Source: Peptococcaceae bacterium UBA7185
Lineage (GTDB): Bacteria > Bacillota > Peptococcia > Peptococcales > Peptococcaceae
Length of the DNA: 12,505 bases
Assembly: GCA_002491065.1 (NCBI GenBank)
Contig: DKVF01000071.1
Location: forward strand, 10,743-23,247
Direction: 5' to 3'
This document shows, piece by piece, positions 1 through 5,410 of this stretch. Position 1 is the stretch's first letter, and every line of letters starts with the position of its first letter. The translations under genes and the position numbers were made by a program. Under the pieces are notes generated by a model. It was given only the letters and a program-made list of their open reading frames with translations. It did no database searches and was not told the origin of the DNA.

Positions 1-101
1 GTAATTCCCATATCCATGATGCGCCTTCTTACACTGCCATCACCATGTACTTTCACTACCTTCGCATTCTTACCGCAAGGTACCTCACGCAAGCTATTCA
101 T
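1..101 (-). CDS. feoA: FeoA-like protein, partial (3' end beyond the left edge)
   Basis: The first 33 complete codons of a small protein are visible. They begin MNSLREVPCGKNAKVVKV and continue through a VRRRIMDMGI motif. FeoA proteins are SH3-like cytoplasmic partners of the ferrous-iron transporter FeoB. Their N-termini typically read L..L..G....I..I, followed by a basic R(R/K)RL.DMG(I/L) stretch, as here. The ATG at 101-99 has a perfect AAGGAGGT ribosome binding site about 7 bases upstream. The gene follows another feoA-type gene with only 67 bases between them, so the two are probably co-transcribed. A feoB gene is expected further left, but this is an inference because the window ends. 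The family call is firm; the length and any fusion to FeoB cannot be seen. Confidence 0.85.
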   Translation of the reverse strand, partial: MNSLREVPCGKNAKVVKVHGDGSVRRRIMDMGI

Positions 102-148
102 CTCTTTTACCTCCTTATGCTTCCATTAATAAGTTATAGCTAACTCAT

Positions 149-165
149 GGGCAAAGCCAATGCCC
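149..165 (-). other. Small hairpin between the two feoA genes
   Basis: On the minus strand GGGCA, a 7-base loop and TGCCC form a 5-bp stem that begins a few bases past the stop codon of the upstream feoA. It has no following T-run, so it is not a terminator. It could slow 3' decay or tune the ratio of the two FeoA proteins, but this is speculative. Confidence 0.3.
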
Positions 166-168
166 ACA

Positions 169-378
169 CTAGACCAAAATACGATTTACCATCGTTTTAT
201 CCAATGCCACCCTTGTTTCTTTTACTTTAAGAATCATATTCCCGCCTATCTCTGAAATCACGGTAACAGATTGCCCCACTGTAAAACCCAGGTTTGCTAA
301 ATGTTTTTGCACATGGTCGCGTCCTGTAATTTTTACAATCACTTTTTCCTGCCCATAAGGCACCATCGACAACGGCAT
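169..378 (-). CDS. feoA: FeoA-family ferrous iron transport protein (first of two tandem copies)
   Basis: This 69-residue protein has the size and pattern of FeoA. It begins MPLSMVPYGQEKVIVKITG, has a central QKHLANLGFTVGQSVTVI segment and ends in NRILV, a usual FeoA C-terminus. FeoA is a cytoplasmic SH3-like accessory to the FeoB ferrous-iron transporter. A GTG at 390 would add four residues (MVAA). I prefer the ATG at 378 because an AAGGGTGG-like ribosome binding site sits about 6 bases before it and overlaps the GTG. The basic RRR of the second copy is replaced by QKH here, so the two copies are diverged paralogues and not a recent duplication. The gene lies downstream of a good promoter and is probably first in a feoA-feoA-feoB operon; the feoB part is inferred. 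Confidence 0.85.
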   Translation of the reverse strand: MPLSMVPYGQEKVIVKITGRDHVQKHLANLGFTVGQSVTVISEIGGNMILKVKETRVALDKTMVNRILV

Positions 379-454
379 AGCAGCCACCACCCTTTACATG
401 TCATGCATTACATTGATATGTTATCTATTTCTTTAATTATTCTTCGCACATATT

Positions 455-483
455 ACTTTACTACAACTAACTAACATTGTCAA
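455..483 (-). promoter_or_regulatory. Promoter of the feoA operon
   Basis: On the minus strand a perfect TTGACA (-35, 483-478) is followed after exactly 17 bases by TAAAGT (-10, 460-455), giving a transcript start near 448 and a leader of about 70 bases. The spacer holds repeated TTAG units (GTTAGTTAGTT), a plausible but unproven place for an iron-responsive repressor. No clean Fur or DtxR palindrome is visible. Confidence 0.65.
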
Positions 484-648
484 TAAAAATTTTCAAAAAA
501 ATTGCAATCATTTCTAAAATAGCGCTCCACGTTTCATACGCTATCACGAATTAACCCGCGAAAAGATACTAGAAATCTTATTTTTCAAACATGAAAACGA
601 GTTTTTCCCATATGACTTTTCTATCTGTTTTTTTCGGTGCCGAAACAG

Positions 649-692
649 AAAAAAGCTGTATGATTCGGTCATTTTCCCAATCACACAGCTTT
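649..692 (-). terminator. Intrinsic terminator of the CBS-domain gene
   Basis: On the minus strand AAAGCTGT (692-685) pairs with ACAGCTTT (659-652). After one A/C mismatch TGATT pairs with AATCA inside it, closing a GC-capped loop. Six T's follow immediately (654-649). The structure lies 33 bases past the CBS gene's stop codon. The remaining 484-648 interval, up to the feoA promoter, shows only AT-rich sequence and weak hairpins. Confidence 0.85.
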
Positions 693-725
693 CATGGTAT
701 CTTTGCTTTCATATCTGTTAATTCT

Positions 726-1181
726 TTAGACGATTTGCAGCATGGTTCTTTCTTTAGGCAGCTCGGCCTGTGGTGCGTTGACAAAGGTCTGCAACGAGAA
801 ATACTGCAGAATGTCCTTCCGCGTCACAATCCCAATGAATATGTTATGGGCGTCGACAACTGGTACAAAATTTTGCTGCATCGCCAGTTGAAGCAAATCT
901 TCTATGTCCGCATCCAAGGATACCGATTGATTGTCCCGCAAACGGGGCAGTGCACTGAGCTGTTTTCCCTCTGCTTCCTTCCAGGTTAAGCACTCCTGCT
1001 CTAACAGCCCCCACAAAAAGTCGCCTTCCGTCACAGTTCCTACATAATGCCCTTCCCTGTCAATAATAGGAATGGCTGTATAGTGATAATATTTCATTTT
1101 TTCCAACGCTTGACGCACTGTCACATCACTGTAAATATATGCTACATTTTCTTTCGGAGTCAAGAAAAATAAAACGTTCAT
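726..1181 (-). CDS. Two-CBS-domain protein
   Basis: This 151-residue soluble protein consists almost entirely of a CBS pair (Bateman module). CBS1 is at about residues 10-62, with the typical YTAIPIID and YVGTVTEGDFLW segments. CBS2 is at about 84-130, with NFVPVVD and GIVTRKDIL. The second half of each repeat carries the usual G.(V/I)T..D signature. Such modules bind adenine nucleotides, and in some Firmicutes stand-alone CBS pairs of about this size bind c-di-AMP. Which ligand and partner apply here cannot be read from sequence. The start ATG has a GAGGGAGGA ribosome binding site about 7 bases upstream. The gene is alone: a terminator follows it and it is 244 bases from pheT. About 20 C-terminal residues lie outside the domains. 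Confidence 0.85.
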   Translation of the reverse strand: MNVLFFLTPKENVAYIYSDVTVRQALEKMKYYHYTAIPIIDREGHYVGTVTEGDFLWGLLEQECLTWKEAEGKQLSALPRLRDNQSVSLDADIEDLLQLAMQQNFVPVVDAHNIFIGIVTRKDILQYFSLQTFVNAPQAELPKERTMLQIV

Positions 1182-1222
1182 TAAAATTCCTCCCTCGTAT
1201 ATGCCACCGTATTTACAATAAC

Positions 1223-1287
1223 AGTATACCTTTTTTCTCCAGCGCGTTGGTTATATTTATGTTCCAAATATATCAAGATTTTGTCAA
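1223..1287 (-). promoter_or_regulatory. Candidate promoter elements upstream of the CBS gene (ambiguous)
   Basis: The 244-base gap between pheT and the CBS gene holds several promoter-like elements on the minus strand: TTGACA at 1287-1282, TTGATA (1276-1271) with TATAAC 15 bases later (1255-1250), and TATACT at 1228-1223 without a good -35. No pair has both good boxes and ideal spacing. A promoter is likely here, but I cannot say which one. No intrinsic terminator for pheT is visible in the gap, so read-through into the CBS gene is possible. Confidence 0.3.
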
Positions 1288-1425
1288 GGAATCAATTTCC
1301 ACTACAATTTACTTCTCCCTATCTTCACCTTTTCCTTTTATTTTATGCGAAAAGAAAAGGACCTGCGCGAAACGGTTTCCCATTTCACACAAGCCCTCAA
1401 ACGCTCACAATTTAATTTTTTTCCA

Positions 1426-3855
1426 TTACATCCGCATGGAAGCAGCATAACGCTCTGCCAACGCACCGAAAATTTTATCATACACGACGTTGACTTCCTC
1501 TACCGTCAAGGTACGATCCGCCTGGAAGGTCAGCGCAAAGGCAATGCTTTTACTGCCAGACACAATCTGTCCGCCTTGATATACGTCAAAAATCCGTACA
1601 TCGCTGAGCAATTCTGAGCCGACTTCCCAGATTGTCTTTTCCAAATCAGCGGCAGCGACAGTTTCCGATACCACTACAGCCATATCACGGGTAGCTGCAG
1701 GGAATTTTGGCAGCGGTTTCACCTGAATGGCACCAGTGCCAGCGGCAATCAGAATATCGACATCTATTTCTGCGATATAAACGCGATCATCAATGCCGTA
1801 ATTGTCCGCAATAGTCGGATGCAATTCGCCAAATACACCGGCCTTTTGACCCTGTACATATAAATAAGCAGCACGGCCAGGATGATAAATGCTGTTGTCT
1901 TTGCAAGCTTTATACTCTACATCCGCAATTTTCAGTTCCGCCATCAATTCTTCAATGACACCCTTCAAATAGTAGAAATCATAATCTACGCCGCTCTGTC
2001 TCCAGGTCTGCACAGACTTCCCTTTCATCGCAATCCCCAGCATCCATTTTTCATGGGCAAGACGCTCCGGCGTCAATTCCCCTTCCAACAAGAATATTTT
2101 GCCCAGTTCAAAAACAGCAATATCATCGTTACGGCGATTGTGATTGAAAAGGATGGTTTTCAATAAGCCAGGCACCATACTAGTACGCATATGCCCCTGT
2201 TCCTCTGACAACGGATTCATAATCGGAATGCTCTGCCGACGAACATCTCCCTCTGGATAATTCAACTTTTCATCGTGATTCTTGTTGATGAAGCTGTAGT
2301 TCATCACTTCACACAGACCTAAACCAGATAACTTATTGATAATTGCGTCACGCATTTTTTGTGCAGCGGTGAGCACACCACGGCTGGAAGCGCCGAATGG
2401 CAATGTCTGTGGAATGGCATCATATCCGTAAATACGCGCCACTTCCTCTACCAAGTCTTCTGGAATTGAGCAGTCTGGACGATATCCCGGCACCTCTACT
2501 GTAATGGTATCGCCGCTGTCCTTTATGATATGGAAATTCAAGCTCTGTAGAATTTCTTTGATTTTTGCATCGGAAATTTCCGTGCCCAGCAAAGCGTTGA
2601 CCTTTTTTAACGGCAATTCAATGATTACCGTTTCATGCTTTGTCGGATAATTATCGACAGCGCCGCCGACCACAACACCGCCGCCGGTCAGCTGCATCAA
2701 TTGTGCTGCTCGTTCTGCTGCGTTGAGTACAGTTTCCATATTGATGCCCTTCTCAAAGCGGATGGAAGCCTCTGAACGCAATCCCAGTTTGGTGGAAGTG
2801 CGCCGTACCGAAACAGGATTGAAATAAGCTGCTTCGATGAATACATCGGTAGTCTGTTCCGTCACCTCTGTATTTTCTCCACCCATTACGCCTGCCACGG
2901 CCACTGCGCGGGCGCCATCGCAGATAAGCAGCATTTCTTCATTGAGCTGCCGTTCCTGTCCATCCAGGGTCACAATATTTTCATCGGCATTTGCCGTCCG
3001 CACATGAATGCGATGCTCTGCCAGTTCATGATAATCAAAAGCATGCAGTGGCTGACCATATTCCATCATGACATAATTGGTCACATCCACAATATTGTTG
3101 ATAGGACGCATGCCGGCACATTGCAGCCGGTGCTGCAGCCAAAAGGGGGACGGCTGAATTTTTACGCCGCGAATCATTTTCCCTGCATAGCGATGGCACA
3201 ATTCCGGCGCAGAAATCTCTGCTTTCACCAAATCATTGACATCATCCTGATCTTCCTGGTAAGTCAATTGGGGCAAGCGTACCTCCTTGCCTAACAACGT
3301 GCCGATTTCCCGCGCAACATTTAATACGCTCAGGCAATCAGAACGATTGGGCGTCAAATCCAATTCTAAAATATAATCGTCTAAATCCAGTATTTCTGCG
3401 ATTGGCTGTCCCAACGCAGTATCAGTGGGTAATACCAAAATCCCATCCTTCTGTTCTGGCGGAATTTGGTCTGGCTCAATCCCTAATTCCTTAGCAGAAC
3501 AAATCATCCCGTTGGATTCAACGCCCCGCAGCTTTGCTTTTTTAATTTTTATGCCGTCAGGCAATTCTGCGCCGACTGTGGCAAAAGCAACCTTCTGCCC
3601 TGCTTCTACGTTGGGCGCGCCACAAACTACCTGAATATTATTCTCTCCGTCCGTTGTGACATGGCACAAATTCAAATGGGTGTCTGGTACCGGTGTTTTG
3701 TCCAGCACCAACGCTGTCACTACTCCGCTGACGCCTTTGTTGGTAGGAATGACATGTTCCACTGCTACACCGGCCCGTGTCATCTTTTCCGCTAATGCTT
3801 CCGCAGACAAATCAATCTCCACATATTCTTTCAACCAGTTATAAGAAACCTGCAT
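1426..3855 (-). CDS. pheT: Phenylalanyl-tRNA synthetase beta subunit
   Basis: This 809-residue protein is of normal bacterial PheT length. PheT forms the alpha2-beta2 enzyme with PheS that charges tRNA-Phe in the cytoplasm, and it carries the tRNA-binding and editing regions. In order, I see an N-terminal tRNA-binding OB domain at about 40-150 (GVESNGMICSAKELG near 111-125), the B3/B4 editing domain at about 210-390 (NNIVDVTNYVM, GQPLHAFD), the B5 domain at about 405-475, a catalytic-like core at about 485-690 and a C-terminal anticodon-binding FDX-ACB domain from about 713 (PKFPAATRDMAVVV). The start ATG has an AGGAGGG ribosome binding site 7 bases upstream. Only 15 bases separate it from pheS, so translation of the two is probably coordinated. 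It shares the T-box-controlled transcript. Confidence 0.98.
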   Translation of the reverse strand: MQVSYNWLKEYVEIDLSAEALAEKMTRAGVAVEHVIPTNKGVSGVVTALVLDKTPVPDTHLNLCHVTTDGENNIQVVCGAPNVEAGQKVAFATVGAELPDGIKIKKAKLRGVESNGMICSAKELGIEPDQIPPEQKDGILVLPTDTALGQPIAEILDLDDYILELDLTPNRSDCLSVLNVAREIGTLLGKEVRLPQLTYQEDQDDVNDLVKAEISAPELCHRYAGKMIRGVKIQPSPFWLQHRLQCAGMRPINNIVDVTNYVMMEYGQPLHAFDYHELAEHRIHVRTANADENIVTLDGQERQLNEEMLLICDGARAVAVAGVMGGENTEVTEQTTDVFIEAAYFNPVSVRRTSTKLGLRSEASIRFEKGINMETVLNAAERAAQLMQLTGGGVVVGGAVDNYPTKHETVIIELPLKKVNALLGTEISDAKIKEILQSLNFHIIKDSGDTITVEVPGYRPDCSIPEDLVEEVARIYGYDAIPQTLPFGASSRGVLTAAQKMRDAIINKLSGLGLCEVMNYSFINKNHDEKLNYPEGDVRRQSIPIMNPLSEEQGHMRTSMVPGLLKTILFNHNRRNDDIAVFELGKIFLLEGELTPERLAHEKWMLGIAMKGKSVQTWRQSGVDYDFYYLKGVIEELMAELKIADVEYKACKDNSIYHPGRAAYLYVQGQKAGVFGELHPTIADNYGIDDRVYIAEIDVDILIAAGTGAIQVKPLPKFPAATRDMAVVVSETVAAADLEKTIWEVGSELLSDVRIFDVYQGGQIVSGSKSIAFALTFQADRTLTVEEVNVVYDKIFGALAERYAASMRM

Positions 3856-3870
3856 TGATTTACCCTCCTC

Positions 3871-4893
3871 TTAAAATTGACGCAGAAAACGCAAATCATT
3901 TTCATACATCAGCCGCAAATCGTTAATTCCGTATTTCAGCATGGCAATGCGCTCTACGCCCATACCGAAGGCAAAGCCGCTGACCTGTTCCGGGTCATAG
4001 CCGCCAGCCCGCAATACATTGGGATGCACCATACCGGCTCCTAAAATTTCCAGCCAGCCGGTGTTGGAACACATGCGGCAGCCTTTTCCGTGACACATGC
4101 AGCAGGAAATATCCACTTCCACACTGGGCTCTGTGAAAGGAAAATAGCTGGGACGCAGACGAATATTTGTATCTTTGCCGAACATTTCCTGACAGAAGGA
4201 CAGCAGCAAGCCGTTCAAATCGCTCATGCGGATATTTTTGTCCACCATCAGACCCTCAATCTGGTGAAACATCGGAGAATGGGTTGCGTCATCATCCTTC
4301 CGGTATACTTTGCCTGGACAAATTACACGAATGGGCAGCGCTCCTTGCTTGGCTTCCATGGTATGCACCTGTACCCCTGATGTTTGGGTACGCAATACAA
4401 CTTCCGGATTAATGTAAAAGGTATCCTGCATATCTCGTGCCGGGTGATCTTTCGGCAGGTTCAGCGCTTCAAAATTATAGTAGTCGCTCTCAATTTCCGG
4501 TCCCTCAGCCACTTCAAAGCCCAAACCCAAAAAGATTTGCTTTGCTTCCTCAATTACCATCGTAATAGGATGCTTTGCACCGTGATTTAAGGCTCGCCCC
4601 GGCAAAGTGACATCCAAGGTTTCTGAATTCAGTCTGGCTTCCTGCAGCACTGCTTTCATTTCTGCCATTTTGCGCTCCAATGCCTGATTAATTTCATCAC
4701 GGACTTCATTGGCCAGCTGTCCCATAACTGGACGTTCCTCGGCGCTCAATTTGCCCATTCCCTTCAGAATTGCCGTCAATTCTCCTTTTTTCCCGAGAAA
4801 CCGCACCTTCTGCTCATTCAGATGCTCCATACTGGTTGCTTCCTCCAGCGCCTGTATGGCAGTTTCTTTAATTTTTTTTAATTCATCACGCAC
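3871..4893 (-). CDS. pheS: Phenylalanyl-tRNA synthetase alpha subunit
   Basis: PheS is the catalytic subunit of cytoplasmic PheRS and joins phenylalanine to tRNA-Phe. The frame stays open further upstream to 5040, but that stretch is T-box leader. The true start is the GTG at 4893, preceded by a perfect AAGGAGGT 7 bases away. It gives 340 residues, the normal PheS length. Residues 1-90 form the N-terminal coiled-coil arm. The class II core follows: GPEIESDYYNFEALN (131-145), motif 2 around 189-212 (RVICPGKVYRKD, SPMFHQIEG), FPFTEPSVEVD (251-261) and motif 3 GMGVERIAMLKYG (310-322). A C..C....C..C-type cluster lies at 264-275, just before GWLEILGAGMVHP. This Cys cluster occurs in many bacterial PheS proteins and may bind zinc. 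Confidence 0.97.
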   Translation of the reverse strand: MRDELKKIKETAIQALEEATSMEHLNEQKVRFLGKKGELTAILKGMGKLSAEERPVMGQLANEVRDEINQALERKMAEMKAVLQEARLNSETLDVTLPGRALNHGAKHPITMVIEEAKQIFLGLGFEVAEGPEIESDYYNFEALNLPKDHPARDMQDTFYINPEVVLRTQTSGVQVHTMEAKQGALPIRVICPGKVYRKDDDATHSPMFHQIEGLMVDKNIRMSDLNGLLLSFCQEMFGKDTNIRLRPSYFPFTEPSVEVDISCCMCHGKGCRMCSNTGWLEILGAGMVHPNVLRAGGYDPEQVSGFAFGMGVERIAMLKYGINDLRLMYENDLRFLRQF

Positions 4894-4933
4894 AATGATA
4901 ACCTCCTTATAGAATATAGAACATCTCCTGTTC

Positions 4934-4971
4934 AAAAAGAAAAGACCTTCGTCACAAAGGGACGAAGGTCT
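4934..4971 (-). terminator. T-box attenuator terminator
   Basis: On the minus strand a perfect 11-bp stem, AGACCTTCGTC (4971-4961) with GACGAAGGTCT (4953-4943), closes a 7-base loop and runs into TTTTCTTTTTG. Its 5' half overlaps the CGTCCCT needed for the antiterminator, so the two structures are mutually exclusive. It ends about 40 bases before the pheS start codon. Confidence 0.93.
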
Positions 4972-5160
4972 GATTTCGCGGTACCACCCTATTTGCCACC
5001 ACAAAAATGGCAGCCATCTCAAAGCTGTTAACGCCAGCATTACGTTCCGCTTACTATATCTAAAACTATATCTGTTCAGCTGGAATGCTCCAAGGCGAAC
5101 CCGTTCACTTTTCCAATCCGGGGCTTACAGCCAGTGACCCCAGTCTCTGTAATTGCCTAT
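4934..5160 (-). promoter_or_regulatory. T-box riboswitch (tRNA-Phe responsive) controlling pheST
   Basis: The leader carries a textbook T-box sequence, AGGGTGGTACCGCG, at 4990-4977. Stem I closes with AGGC (5158-5155) pairing GCCT (5096-5093). Directly before GCCT on the 3' side lies TTC (5099-5097), a Phe codon in the specifier position, followed by the usual purine. The distal part of Stem I (GGGG/CCCC), a Stem II candidate (CCAGC/GCTGG) and Stem III (GCTGCCA/TGGTGGC with G-U pairs) can also be traced. The antiterminator forms from AGGG and GCG of the T-box with CGTCCCT from the terminator's 5' side. Uncharged tRNA-Phe should bind and stabilise the antiterminator, switching pheST on when phenylalanine is short. 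The match between specifier and downstream genes is strong support. Confidence 0.96.
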
Positions 5161-5207
5161 CTGTGACGGCTCCTCTTCTGCGCATTAAAAATATTTCATT
5201 TCCCCAT

Positions 5208-5236
5208 ATTATAACAAAGTGCCCGAAGAAAGGCAA
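5208..5236 (-). promoter_or_regulatory. Promoter of the pheST operon
   Basis: On the minus strand TTGCCT (-35, 5236-5231) and a perfect TATAAT (-10, 5213-5208) are exactly 17 bases apart. The -10 is preceded by TG one base away (TGTTATAAT), an extended -10 element. A start near 5201 would give a leader of about 308 bases, which fits a T-box transcript. The 5237-5340 stretch to its right shows nothing else. Confidence 0.8.
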
Positions 5237-5340
5237 GAGAAACTTTACCTGAATTTTTACAAATTCAATCATATTAAATTGCAGTATCAAATAGGACAGA
5301 AAAAATGAACTCAAATTCAATCACAGAAGCTAAGACACCG

Positions 5341-5386
5341 AAAAATACAAAAAAGCAAAAACTGTCTGTACAGCTTTTGCTTTTTT
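5341..5386 (-). terminator. Intrinsic terminator of the antiporter gene (possibly bidirectional)
   Basis: A hairpin about 25 bases past the antiporter stop codon pairs AAAAAAGCAAAA (5349-5360) with TTTTGCTTTTTT (5375-5386). It continues after one mismatch with CTGT/ACAG around a CTGT loop. On the minus strand the stem runs into TTTTTTGTATTTTT. The plus strand also ends in a T-run, but no plus-strand gene is there to use it. Confidence 0.85.
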
Positions 5387-5410
5387 CTGTTCGCCCGATA
5401 CTTCAACAGG

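Noticed and set aside
519..544. ATAGCG/CGCTAT hairpin between the feoA promoter and the CBS terminator
   Set aside because: Only 6 bp with a 14-base loop and a 4-T tail, and it lies after an already strong terminator.
624..649. Second hairpin (TCTGTTT with AAACAGA) just beyond the CBS terminator
   Set aside because: The pairing needs an asymmetric bulge and no T-run follows on either strand.
591..989. Plus-strand open frame of 132 codons
   Set aside because: It overlaps the CBS-domain gene and its terminator on the opposite strand, has no recognisable motif and no ribosome binding site.
1328..1360. Purine/pyrimidine hairpin (CCTTTTC with GAAAAGG) considered as the pheT terminator
   Set aside because: About 11 bp of weak, mostly A-T pairing on the minus strand, followed by GAAGATAGGG and not a T-run.
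1139..1617. Two overlapping plus-strand open frames at the 3' end of pheT
   Set aside because: Both run into the antisense of pheT and across an AT-rich gap, and the translations look like random antisense sequence.
4894..5040. N-terminal extension of pheS by 49 residues
   Set aside because: This stretch encodes the T-box motif and attenuator. The GTG at 4893 with a perfect ribosome binding site gives the normal PheS length.
5105..5320. Minus-strand open frame of 71 codons upstream of pheST
   Set aside because: It spans the pheST promoter and Stem I of the T-box, and the frame has no family signal.
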